Below are positions 1-7,646 of a DNA stretch of 32,860 bases, piece by piece; position 1 is the first letter of the stretch; each line of letters begins with the position of its first letter. This stretch comes from CAYPNF01 sp964411985 (GTDB lineage Bacteria > Verrucomicrobiota > Verrucomicrobiia > Limisphaerales > J093). The notes under the pieces were generated by a model, which saw only the letters and a list, made by a program, of their open reading frames with translations, made no database searches and was not told the DNA's origin. The position numbers and the translations under genes are program-made. The stretch covers positions 1 to 32,860 of the forward strand of contig CAYPNF010000078.1 of the NCBI GenBank assembly GCA_964411985.1, given 5' to 3'.

Positions 1-1122
1 GTGCGGGGTTTCTGGCCGGGGCGGCGAAATGCCCCGACGGGCCCGCCGCAACGCGCTGACTGGCTGCTTGGGCTTGCGCTGAAATGCGGCGAGGTCCACC
101 TCGGGGTGATGGCGCGGCTGGATGGCGTGCATGTGGCCAGCTACGGCGCTCCTCAGCCTACGTCCGTTCGCGTGGAACCGATCAAGGGGAAGGCCATCCT
201 TGTCTCCGGACACGATCTCAAGGATCTGGAGGAACTTTTGAAGCAGACCGAAGGCAAAGGGATCCACGTCTACACTCACGGCGAAATGCTGCCGGCACAT
301 GGATATCCGAAGCTGAAGGCCTACAAGCATCTCGTAGGCAATTATGGAGGGGCCTGGCAGGACCAAAAGGACGAGTTTACCGCGTTCCCGGGTGCAATCC
401 TGATGACCACGAATTGCATCCAGAAGCCTGACGATCGGTACATCGACAGGATATTCACTTCGGGTCTGGTGGCCTGGCCTGGGGTCAAGCATGTGTCCAA
501 TGGGGATTACGGTCCCGTCATCGAAGCGGCTTTGGCCGCGCCTGGTTTTGCCGCCGATGGTCCGGACAAGCAGATCCTCGTGGGCTTCGGGCATGACGCC
601 GTGTTGGGGGTGGCAGGGCCGGTGATCGAGGCGGTGAAGAGTGGCGCGATCAAGCGTTTCTTTCTGATCGGTGGGTGCGATGGCGCCCGGTCAGGTCGGG
701 ACTACTATACTGAATTTGCCGAGGCAGTACCCAAAGATTGCGTGATTCTGACCCTCGCGTGTGGCAAGTATCGGTTCAACAAGTTGGAATTTGGCACGAT
801 CGGCGGGATCCCGCGTCTGCTTGACATGGGGCAATGCAATGATGCGTACTCAGCGATCAAAGTGGCGGGTGCGCTTGCCGGCGCGTTCAATTGCGGCGTT
901 AACGACCTTCCGCTCTCGATGATTCTCTCCTGGTACGAACAGAAAGCCGTCTGCATCCTGCTCACGCTGCTTCACCTGGGTATCCGCAATATCCGGCTTG
1001 GACCCACACTGCCGGCATTCGTGACCCCCGCAGTGCTGAAGATCCTGGTGGAGAAGTTCAATTTGATGCCGATTACGACGGTGGAGAAAGACATGCAAGC
1101 CATCATGGGCGCCGCCGCTTAA
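1..1122 (+). CDS. hcp: Hybrid cluster protein (hydroxylamine reductase), 5'-truncated
   Basis: C-terminal two thirds of Hcp, a cytoplasmic iron-sulfur protein carrying a [4Fe-4S]/[4Fe-2S-2O] hybrid cluster and known for reducing hydroxylamine or nitric oxide under nitrosative stress. The hybrid-cluster ligands can be read in order: His71 in VSGHDL, Glu95 in THGEMLP, Cys139 in TTNCIQ, then GGCDGA (persulfide-type Cys), LACGKYRFNK, GQCNDAY and the Glu of SWYEQKAV. Their spacing (His to Glu 24 residues) matches the Desulfovibrio protein (His244, Glu268, Cys312), so about 173 N-terminal residues, including the N-terminal cluster cysteines, lie left of the window. The GTG at base 1 is therefore not the true start. 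The first ~20 residues align poorly with the family, so a frameshift just at the edge cannot be excluded. The gene ends with TAA and is followed directly by transposase debris. Confidence 0.93.
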   Translation: MRGFWPGRRNAPTGPPQRADWLLGLALKCGEVHLGVMARLDGVHVASYGAPQPTSVRVEPIKGKAILVSGHDLKDLEELLKQTEGKGIHVYTHGEMLPAHGYPKLKAYKHLVGNYGGAWQDQKDEFTAFPGAILMTTNCIQKPDDRYIDRIFTSGLVAWPGVKHVSNGDYGPVIEAALAAPGFAADGPDKQILVGFGHDAVLGVAGPVIEAVKSGAIKRFFLIGGCDGARSGRDYYTEFAEAVPKDCVILTLACGKYRFNKLEFGTIGGIPRLLDMGQCNDAYSAIKVAGALAGAFNCGVNDLPLSMILSWYEQKAVCILLTLLHLGIRNIRLGPTLPAFVTPAVLKILVEKFNLMPITTVEKDMQAIMGAAA

Positions 1123-1165
1123 GCTAGTATTCCAGGAGGCGTGGTGCCCGAAGGCGTTCGCCATA

Positions 1166-1372
1166 GTTCCATACGAAACCCTCCTTCAAGCGCTGGGTTT
1201 CGTTGAAGCGCTCGCCCGACCTCCCGACCAGCGCCACTGCAGAGAGATTGTCGATCGCTACCGCCGAGTTAGGTGCTTTCTGCCCAAGCTCTTAAAGGCA
1301 GTGTGCTTCGATGAAACTCCGGTGGGAAAACCGTCTGGCGCCATCCTCGCAACGGATGTGGGTAGGCGTTGA
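1166..1372 (+). pseudogene. Remnant of a Tn3-family transposase (TnpA fragment)
   Basis: Reading codons from 1166 gives about 68 residues without a usable ATG start. They contain ETLLQALGFVEALARPPD, then the stretch DRYRRVRCFLPKLLKAVCFD and ETPVGKPSG. This resembles the conserved part of Tn3-family TnpA proteins in which a RYxxVRRFLPxLLxxVxF segment is followed by TPAGxPVL. The similarity fades after the GKP motif and the frame stops at 1370-1372. The frame is open upstream through the end of hcp, with no start codon or ribosome binding site. I see no terminal inverted repeats, resolvase or accessory gene. I read this as a decayed fragment of a larger transposon; the family assignment is from memory of the motif, not a search. 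It fills the gap between hcp and the Calx-beta gene. Confidence 0.55.
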
Positions 1373-1444
1373 GCAACTGGACTCGCGCGGCGGGATGCCG
1401 ACCGGCGGAACTGACAGCCGTGGATGTTGCGCCTCTCACCTTGT

Positions 1445-2458
1445 TCAACGGCTCACCGGATCGTCTTCCAGGCGGAAGCGATAGAAACGGTTGGGCGTCT
1501 CGGAGATAGGCCTAATATCATTGGCGGAATGGATCTCCCCATCACCGATGATGGTTTGGAGTCGGGACCACGCTGTGCCGGCGACCGACTCCGACCATTC
1601 CACGACGTAGAGGAATCCAGGGCGCGTGTAGAAGGCGACGGAAAAGACATCCACCTGGCCGCCTTTTTGGTAGCGATCTAGTGCGATGGGCTCCGCGACC
1701 ACGCCATCATTATCCACGATCACCAACTGGGCCTCGGTGACCAGACCTTCAGGTTGTCCGGGCGACGAAGGCAGCGAGAGTTGAAGATAGCGGTCGCCCT
1801 GGCGAGCGAGATCGTCGCGGATATCCACGGTGAAGGCGGCTAAGCCAGAGCTGTCAAAGGAGAGGTTGCCGGTACGCAGCGTCGCGTCGCCTGGTGCGGC
1901 TGTCCCAGCCTCGACCGAGTAATCCGTCGAACCCTGCAGGGGACTGGCGGCGAGCTGTTTCACCCAGATGGTGGCAGTGCCAGCACTTTCGTTCACATGG
2001 TATTGTGCCTTGAGAAAGGAGTAATAGGAGCGGGTAAAGGTGGAGCGCAGGGTAATCACAAGCCGGGAATTCCGGCCGATCTCCACGCCCGCCGGTGGAT
2101 CTCCAAGTTGGAGGGTCAGGTTTCTCTCGTCTGCGGCCGCGGGATTGCCCAGGAGGAGAATTCTTAGGAAGGTGTTTGTGGCACCTGCCGGGAAAAAAAC
2201 AGCGGGCACGAAACCGCCAAAGTCAACGCCTTGCACTGCCGTGGATGGTCCGATGGTGACGGGTATTTGCGTGTCTGCGTTGAGCGGTGCGCTGCTGGTG
2301 AGTTCGATGGCGACCACCGTGGGATTCGTGGTGTCCAGCAGCGTTCGCTGGGGGGTGGTGAATTCCACTGCGGCATTGGCGCAGAGGCCCGTCGCCAGAA
2401 TTCCAAGTGCTCCAGCGACGCACCCAGTCTTGAAAGGTTCCAGTCGATTCGACTTCAT
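1445..2458 (-). CDS. Secreted Calx-beta domain protein with Verrucomicrobia-type C-terminal module
   Basis: A 337-residue exported protein. The chosen ATG at 2458 is followed by a basic start (MKSNR), a hydrophobic stretch and ANA|AVEF, a plausible signal peptidase I site near residue 30. The frame stays open upstream, but that part has noncoding composition and would bury the signal peptide. Two Calx-beta-like units follow: one around residues 35-140 (VDFGGF, FFPAGATNTF, ERNLTLQL) and one around 150-255 (STDYSVEAGTAAPGD, LSFDSSG, VIVDNDG). The last ~75 residues have the pattern F...PGFLYVVEWSES...W...FYRFRL that ends many secreted Verrucomicrobia proteins and resembles the end of the propeller protein at 16875-18461. 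Function is unknown; Calx-beta units usually bind calcium or mediate adhesion. It stands alone between two stretches of gene debris. Confidence 0.8.
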   Translation of the reverse strand: MKSNRLEPFKTGCVAGALGILATGLCANAAVEFTTPQRTLLDTTNPTVVAIELTSSAPLNADTQIPVTIGPSTAVQGVDFGGFVPAVFFPAGATNTFLRILLLGNPAAADERNLTLQLGDPPAGVEIGRNSRLVITLRSTFTRSYYSFLKAQYHVNESAGTATIWVKQLAASPLQGSTDYSVEAGTAAPGDATLRTGNLSFDSSGLAAFTVDIRDDLARQGDRYLQLSLPSSPGQPEGLVTEAQLVIVDNDGVVAEPIALDRYQKGGQVDVFSVAFYTRPGFLYVVEWSESVAGTAWSRLQTIIGDGEIHSANDIRPISETPNRFYRFRLEDDPVSR

Positions 2459-3083
2459 ATGCCGAAAACGTATGTCAGGATGCAGCGCTGTCAAACAGGT
2501 CTGGGTCACTTTGGCCAGAAAATCCCGCAGATCTTCATCGCGGAGCCGCACTTGGGGTGCTGTGCTTCCTAATGAAGCACCTGGGATAGTCTTCTTCAAA
2601 ACAGTCTCGATCAATGGTTGTAAGTGCCTTTGGGCGAATGGATTCGCCGGTATGAGTGCCGCCCAGTTTCTACTCGAGCAGCTTCGAGTCGTCCGGGCTT
2701 GAGTGTCTGCGGAACGGCCTGCTCGCTCGCCGCCGTCGCTCGGGCAGCCCCTCTCAAAGACAACGGCGCTCAAAATGCCCCAACGGGGTGCTATAGAAGG
2801 AAACCCCGATGCACGGTTCAACCTCGTGGCGATGTGTTATGCGGTTCAGGGAGGTGCAGTCGAGGCGTTTAAGTGGTTTGGTCTGCCAGCAGCAGGCGGT
2901 CACACGCCAGCAGCACAAAATCGCGGTTGGAAGGCCCGCGCCACCTCCCCAATGGCGATCGGTTAGATCGGCCAGCCCCTGGACCTGTGGACCGCATCAT
3001 GATCCCTTGCAGGGCTCGCCAAAATGCTGTGGCATCTCAACCCCGGCTCAGGCGCAAAAAGGTGGCCAGGGTTCTTTCATTTC
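2459..3083. other. Long gene-poor stretch with one decayed fragment
   Basis: About 625 bases between the divergently unrelated Calx-beta gene and the small roadblock-like gene. The only protein-like signal I can find is the Sel1 fragment on the plus strand at 2775-2966. Open frames on the minus strand across 2459-2821 are continuous with the Calx-beta gene but are rich in Arg, Ser and Gly runs and look noncoding. No hairpin or promoter stands out. Confidence 0.5.
2775..2966 (+). pseudogene. Sel1-repeat protein remnant
   Basis: Translation from the ATG at 2775 reads about 63 residues with a recognisable Sel1 (TPR-like) pattern: GNPDARFNL, MCYAVQGG, AVEAFKWFGL, PAAGGHTPAAQNRG. Intact Sel1 repeats run roughly A-x-A-Q-x-N-L-G-x-M-Y-x-x-G-x-G-V-x-x-D-x-x-x-A-x-x-W-x-x-x-A-A-x-x-G-H. 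Here the 'GVxxD' spacer is deleted and the G after NL is lost. Only one repeat and the start of the next survive. Complete Sel1 proteins have several repeats and a signal peptide, neither present here. Probably the tail of a broken gene rather than an expressed small protein. Confidence 0.5.
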
Positions 3084-3446
3084 TCAAGCGAGCAAAGGAG
3101 ACCTGAGAGAGTGGAACTCCTGGAACAAGGATTCCACGGTTTCGGGTGGGCATGACTCCGGGTCACGGGCGGTCGCCAGGATCAGGACGCTGCCATCTTT
3201 GCGCCGCGTCGCGTAGAGGAAGGCCTTGTCGTAGACCCACCGCAGCCGGTCCGTGGGTAGGCGGTTGAGTTGGAGAACCATGAAGGTGTCAGCTACGCAG
3301 CGGACCGCGTTCTCGAGGGCGGCCTGCGGAAAAACGGGTGAGAAACCTTGGGCGAATCCTGAGTGGTCGGCGTGCCGGACTCCGCAGGCGAGAATACCCG
3401 GGAGCCGGGCGGTTTCATGTAGCCAGAGATGGATAGCTTCCTTCAT
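3084..3446 (-). CDS. Small roadblock/LC7-like protein (hypothetical)
   Basis: A 120-residue soluble protein with no signal peptide or membrane segment. It starts with an amphipathic helix (MKEAIHLWLHETARLPGILA), followed by alternating strands and a long helix (PQAALENAVRCVADTFMVL), then RLRWVYDKAFLYATRR and DGSVLILATARD. This order (helix, two strands, helix, three strands, 'dg..L.l.t') fits the roadblock/LC7 fold of MglB-type proteins, but similarity is weak. The gene is last in the minus-strand signalling operon: its ATG overlaps the stop of the response-regulator gene as ATGA (3443-3446), so the two are probably translationally coupled and work together. No family name can be given with certainty. 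Confidence 0.75.
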   Translation of the reverse strand: MKEAIHLWLHETARLPGILACGVRHADHSGFAQGFSPVFPQAALENAVRCVADTFMVLQLNRLPTDRLRWVYDKAFLYATRRKDGSVLILATARDPESCPPETVESLFQEFHSLRSPLLA

Positions 3447-4552
3447 CGCTTCTCCTCGTGCCGTTCGGTTGAGTTCTGGCTTAGTGCGGCACGGCTGGTG
3501 CGCACAAAGAGGGCGTGGTGGGCGTGCACACGGGCGATGACCCGTCCTGCAGCGCTGCTCAGTTCCAACCGATCAAAATGGCCTAGGGGAAGCCCTTGTC
3601 CGATCTGCCGGGATTTTTGCGAAAGAAACTCCAGAAAATTGATGCGAGGATTCGTATTCTTGCACTTCCACTCGTACAAAACATCGCCCTGTGGAGAGCA
3701 GATCAGCATCTCCTCGACGACTGGCCGAAAAGGCTCGAGGCCAACCATTCCCGGGTCAAAAACGGAGATGCTTGGAAAGGTGAGCGATTCCTCTGGTGGA
3801 GGAGTTTCCTCCGTTTGAACCGGGGCGGTTTCCTCGGGTTGTAGCCCGGCAGCTTCATCGCGCTTTCTGGCGGCCTCCATCAGGAGGAACTCCCAGGAAC
3901 CCTGAATCGTCTGCTGGGACGGGGGAGTGAACGGTTTGACAGAGAACTCGCCGCCCGTCTGGGCCATCAACAGGTTGAAAGCGTTTTCGCCCGTTCGATC
4001 GCCCGCCTGGGCATGAATGATTTGCCCTTCGTGGATGTACACTTCGCCTTGGCCCGTCCTGCCGGAAACCTCCAGCACGGAAGAGTTGCGGGCCAGGCAC
4101 TCCAGTTGCAGGACATCCGCCAGGCCGACGCGCCGTAGCACTCCGCGGAACCCCTCCTCTGGCCGGATTCTGACCATTTCGTTCAAATTGGCATAAACGG
4201 TCTGCCACCCCCCTTCCTGGCGTGGCTTTTCCAGATAGAGTTCCGCCCCGTTGCCAAGGCAAGCAGCACGAAACTCTCCCGAGGTGTCCCCAGTCAGTAC
4301 CACTTTGAGCAGGTTCCGGTATTTTCGCTGAAGGAGCTTGAGGAACTGCAAGCCATCGACGATCGGCATGTGCAGGTCAATCACCAGCAGGTCGATTTTC
4401 TCTGAGTTGAGGAGGGACAGTGCCTTCGCGGTGTCGGGTGCGGTGAAGATGGTCCAGGCAGAACCAGCGTACTCTCCCATCAAACGCTGCATCATCTCCA
4501 GAAACTGGAGATCATCATCCACAAAGAGGACTTTGGCTGGTGTGTGTGCCAT
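3443..4552 (-). CDS. Response regulator: receiver + DUF4388 + roadblock-like C-terminus
   Basis: A 369-residue cytoplasmic regulator. Residues 5-120 form a complete CheY-like receiver: acidic pocket Asp12-Asp14, phospho-acceptor Asp59 in LLVIDLHMP, Thr87 and Lys109 in LEKP. Residues ~134-225 match DUF4388 (PatA-type): FRGVLRRVGLADVLQL, GEVYIHEGQIIHA, and the GENAFNLLMAQTGGEF segment. An acidic Pro/Glu linker (about 232-258) leads to residues 268-360, where VVEEMLICSPQGDVLYEW and FLEFLSQ suggest a roadblock-like fold. DUF4388 response regulators occur with MglA/MglB-type GTPases in several phyla. Its partner kinase is not in the window. It lies 25 bases after the HDOD gene and overlaps the next gene by 4 bases. 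Confidence 0.88.
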   Translation of the reverse strand: MAHTPAKVLFVDDDLQFLEMMQRLMGEYAGSAWTIFTAPDTAKALSLLNSEKIDLLVIDLHMPIVDGLQFLKLLQRKYRNLLKVVLTGDTSGEFRAACLGNGAELYLEKPRQEGGWQTVYANLNEMVRIRPEEGFRGVLRRVGLADVLQLECLARNSSVLEVSGRTGQGEVYIHEGQIIHAQAGDRTGENAFNLLMAQTGGEFSVKPFTPPSQQTIQGSWEFLLMEAARKRDEAAGLQPEETAPVQTEETPPPEESLTFPSISVFDPGMVGLEPFRPVVEEMLICSPQGDVLYEWKCKNTNPRINFLEFLSQKSRQIGQGLPLGHFDRLELSSAAGRVIARVHAHHALFVRTSRAALSQNSTERHEEKR

Positions 4553-4577
4553 TTGCAGTTAGTACCGGTTTCTTGGC

Positions 4578-5789
4578 TTAACTAAAGCTGTTGTTCTCGT
4601 CAGGCAGGCAAACGCTTTCCCAGGACTCAAGACGTTCCAGCAGTCCGAGTTCACGGAGATACTCTTCGTCGAGACTGTCTCTGATGCTCGAGGGCCTTTG
4701 GGTGTCGCTCTGGTGGGCGAAGGAGTTGGCTACATGGACTGCTGTCAGGGCACTGAACCGACGATTCAATAGGCACACGGGTGAATGATGCCATGCCACT
4801 GCTTCCACAACCCCCAAGGGTAGAGCCCAGACCCCCAGGAGCGCCGCCCCCACATCCGCGTGAGTGGCCTTCCAGAGCGTCCGCTCCGCCTGCCATAAAG
4901 AACATTTATCCGTCTTGGCTTTCTTCAAGGCTTCCGAAAACTCCCCCGGATAGTTCGCGGCCATGAGTAGCTTGCCGAGATCGTGCAACAGGCCCCCGGT
5001 GAACGCCTCGGCTGCAAGGTCGGGATCTGCGTCCTCAGCGTCCGCTACCTTCCTCGCGTATTGGCCCGTCACCAGGGAGTGGCGCCAGAGTTCGTCGATG
5101 CTGAAGGAAGCGGCATCGATTCCCTCGAAGTGCGAGAAGGTGTGCGCCAGCAGAATCAGAGATTTTGTGGTCTCCACTCCCAGGTACATGACCGCATCAG
5201 CGGGATCCGTGACTTGCAGACTCAGACCGAACACGGCGGAGTTGGCCATTTGCAGCAGCTTCGCGGTCATGGCGACGTCTTTCGCCACCATTTCCCCGAC
5301 ACTGCCTACGGATGCGCTGGAGGACTGCAGTTCCCTGACTACCTGGAAGTAGAGGGCCGGCGGGCTGGGGATACGACGGATTCCAGCCACGAGTTTTTGG
5401 ACATTTGCGTCTGGCAGCCAGGTTTGAAGGGCGGTGGCGCGGGCCACTGCGGTCTGCAACGTTCGAAGATCGATGGGGTGGTTGAGGACCTGGTGAGCCC
5501 GCCCCAGGCACCTCGTGGCCAGATCCGAGCGGGAGAGGTCCGCACAGACGATTCTCAAGGTTTCCGGATGCTTCTCCCTGAGTTGGTCGAGAAAACGAGT
5601 CTCTGCCTCGTCTTCGTCCACGAGGCTGGTGATGACGGCCTCGACGTTTCCTTGCCCGACGAGGTTCTCGGCCTGCGCAACCGAGCCGACAAAGACAAAC
5701 TCAGAACCCTGAAGGATCCGCTCACTCCGGCTTCCTCGGGCAAGTTCCTCCGCTAGTTCATGACCGATCACCAGGATTCGCTTGTTCAT
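4578..5789 (-). CDS. HDOD domain protein with degenerate receiver
   Basis: A 403-residue cytoplasmic signalling protein. The first ~120 residues have receiver-like alternation (RILVIGH, VEAVITSLVDED, LRIVCADLS, VLNHPIDLRTLQTAV) but lack the acidic pocket and have no Asp at the expected phosphorylation site (Ser55 region), so phosphorylation is unlikely. Residues ~138-345 are an HDOD domain: IRRIPSPPALYFQV, the AKLLQMANSAVFGL segment, LWRHSLVTG, GGLLHDLGKLL (His269-Asp270) and AVAWHH. The HD pair and later His residues are present, which is more than many HDOD proteins retain, but enzymatic activity is not implied. It is the second gene of the minus-strand operon, 44 bases after the HEAT-repeat gene. 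HDOD proteins are often linked to c-di-GMP or stress signalling. Confidence 0.88.
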   Translation of the reverse strand: MNKRILVIGHELAEELARGSRSERILQGSEFVFVGSVAQAENLVGQGNVEAVITSLVDEDEAETRFLDQLREKHPETLRIVCADLSRSDLATRCLGRAHQVLNHPIDLRTLQTAVARATALQTWLPDANVQKLVAGIRRIPSPPALYFQVVRELQSSSASVGSVGEMVAKDVAMTAKLLQMANSAVFGLSLQVTDPADAVMYLGVETTKSLILLAHTFSHFEGIDAASFSIDELWRHSLVTGQYARKVADAEDADPDLAAEAFTGGLLHDLGKLLMAANYPGEFSEALKKAKTDKCSLWQAERTLWKATHADVGAALLGVWALPLGVVEAVAWHHSPVCLLNRRFSALTAVHVANSFAHQSDTQRPSSIRDSLDEEYLRELGLLERLESWESVCLPDENNSFS

Positions 5790-5833
5790 AGTCAGCTCGT
5801 TAGTGACTGTTTGAGGAGATCAGCAGTGGGTCG

Positions 5834-7231
5834 TCAGTTGGGCGATAACCTAAGCTTGAATTTGGGAGGTTGATTGCCAACTTCTTTCAAGGATTGTGCA
5901 CAGGCCTCTTGAACCCAGATGTCTGGATCGCGGACCCCTTTCATGAGCATTGGGCCGGTGCGCGAATCCCAATTCCGGCCTAAGGCTTCGGCTGCGGCCA
6001 ACCGCAGGTCTCGGTCCCAATCCCCGAGGGCCTCCAGCAGTACTGAAATGGCTGCCTGGTGGCGGAAATTGACGGAGTTGGCGAGGGCGCTGAACTGGAA
6101 GCGGTCTGCAGCTAGATCGGTGATGCGACCCAGAATGTCCGCAGCAGCCTGGCGCACCCAGTAGCTTCGATGCGTCAGTGCTTTCTTCAGCTCGGGTACC
6201 ACACCTAGAGCGGCTTCCGTTCTTTCCCAGGTCGGAGAGACTCTCCGGAGTGCAAGCTCGCAAGATTGTCTCACGGCATTGTCCTCGTCCGCCAGCCCGA
6301 GGATCAACGCTCCCGTCGCACTCTCGCTGCCGCGGACCTCCAATACCTTGGCCGCTGCCGCGCGCACCTCGCGGTCGGAGTCGGAGAGCAAACTTGCCAG
6401 GGTTTCGACTGCCCTGGGATCTTGGAATGTGGCGAGTGACTCCGCCACTGCCTTGCGAACCTCCCAGTGGGAGTCTTTCAGGGCGGGCAGCAGGAACTCA
6501 ACCGCCCTAGCATGTCCCAGCTTCGCCAAGGCTCCCGCAGCCGCCACCCGCACCTGAGAGCTACGGTCCTTCAATGCCATCGTGATGGGATCCAGCAACC
6601 GGGTATCATGTTGTTGTCCGATGGCCTCCACGGCAGCAGCGCGCACGGTGGGGTCTTTGTCTCGGAGGACGCCGACTAGGGTATGCGTCACTCGGGCATC
6701 TCCCGTTTCCGCCAGCGCTCGTACCGCGTTTCGCCGACTTCCGCAACTTCCATCGTGGAGTGCCGCCAAGAGGGGATCGATCGCTGGAGCCCCTCGTTGT
6801 GCAGCGGCTGAGAAATCGCCGAGGGCAACCTCACGCCATGCCAGATCGCTCTGATCCTTCGGGTGCCATCCCAGAGTGTCGAGACCTTTCGCAGCTTGCC
6901 AACGGACCGCGGCGCAAGGATCCCGAAGGGCCTGGGCTAGAATGGGGACGCCTTGAGGATCCCCGATATGTGTGATGGCAACTGCTGCGGCTTCACGCAG
7001 ATCAGCAACCACGGATCTTAAGACTCTCTGGAGATCTGGTAAAGCCTGCACCACCTTCAGCTTCCCTAACGCTTGGACTGCGGCTTTGGCGACCTGCGAG
7101 TCAGGGTCGTCAATCAAAGGCAATAGCCTCTCGACAGCCTGAGTCCCTCCTTCAGCCGCAATACGTTCGATTGCCTGCCGCCGGACTTCAGGTTTTTTCG
7201 ATGTCAGTTGTTGGCGCGTCCACCACTGCAT
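5834..7231 (-). CDS. HEAT-repeat (PBS-lyase type) scaffold protein
   Basis: A 465-residue protein built almost entirely of short bi-helical HEAT repeats of ~31 residues, for example DPDSQVAKAAVQALGKL, DKDPTVRAAAVEAIG, DRSSQVRVAAAGALAKLG, DSHWEVRKAVAESLA, DSDREVRAAAAKVLEV and DWDRDLRLAAAEALG. I count about a dozen units, with irregular inserts near residues 118-150 and 320-390. There is no signal peptide, membrane helix or catalytic motif, so it probably acts as a cytoplasmic binding scaffold. It opens the minus-strand operon (HEAT, HDOD, receiver-DUF4388, roadblock-like) and is divergent from the 940-residue repeat protein. The ATG at 7231 begins MQWWTRQQL; the first repeat follows immediately, which supports this start. 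Confidence 0.9.
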   Translation of the reverse strand: MQWWTRQQLTSKKPEVRRQAIERIAAEGGTQAVERLLPLIDDPDSQVAKAAVQALGKLKVVQALPDLQRVLRSVVADLREAAAVAITHIGDPQGVPILAQALRDPCAAVRWQAAKGLDTLGWHPKDQSDLAWREVALGDFSAAAQRGAPAIDPLLAALHDGSCGSRRNAVRALAETGDARVTHTLVGVLRDKDPTVRAAAVEAIGQQHDTRLLDPITMALKDRSSQVRVAAAGALAKLGHARAVEFLLPALKDSHWEVRKAVAESLATFQDPRAVETLASLLSDSDREVRAAAAKVLEVRGSESATGALILGLADEDNAVRQSCELALRRVSPTWERTEAALGVVPELKKALTHRSYWVRQAAADILGRITDLAADRFQFSALANSVNFRHQAAISVLLEALGDWDRDLRLAAAEALGRNWDSRTGPMLMKGVRDPDIWVQEACAQSLKEVGNQPPKFKLRLSPN

Positions 7232-7646
7232 GCCTGTCCTCTGTTAGTCGGCATTCTGCGCGTGGAACTTAAGCGCACTCTAGGAGGCACTGGGCGTGGT
7301 GGCGGTAAGCCGAACCAGCGTTGGGCAACTCAGTATCAGAGCCAATGTCGGAGTTTGGCGTGAGACGTGCTTCTGGGTTCGGCATGCTCAACGGACGAGC
7401 GGCAGGCCAAGCAGGAATCCATGGGAAGTCCTATAACGGCAAAGCGGCGAAGTAGTAGTTTTTCTGGCGTGATAGCCTTGATTTCAGCGCCGCGAAGGAA
7501 GTCGTTCATCCTGCCATTTCAGTTTAGGCCCCTGTGTGCCGATGTCATCAGGAGAGTAAATGATAGTAAGTCGGATTGCCGTTGTCCTGAAATGAGCCGG
7601 TGCTGTCCGGAAGTTGGATCGAAAGTCTAGAAGCAAGGATTGCGAC
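7232..7646. promoter_or_regulatory. Divergent intergenic region of the signalling island
   Basis: About 415 bases separate the HEAT-led minus-strand operon from the repeat-protein/mglA/mglB plus-strand operon, so promoters for both should lie here. I found no convincing protein-coding signal in either direction. Just before the plus-strand ATG is a good ribosome binding site (AAGGA, nine bases upstream). No strong -35/-10 pair stands out. A loose GG-N10-GC match occurs at 7356-7371 but is too weak to call. Confidence 0.45.

Noticed and set aside
2459..2821. N-terminal extension of the Calx-beta reading frame to a start at 2821
   Set aside because: It would add 121 residues before a clear signal peptide and its composition looks noncoding.
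4983..5756. Plus-strand open frame of 257 codons opposite the HDOD gene
   Set aside because: Shadow of the HDOD coding sequence with no domain signal.
7356..7371. Possible sigma-54 promoter (GG-N10-GC) upstream of the repeat-protein operon
   Set aside because: Only the GG and GC pairs match, and it lies almost 300 bases from the start codon; such matches are expected by chance.
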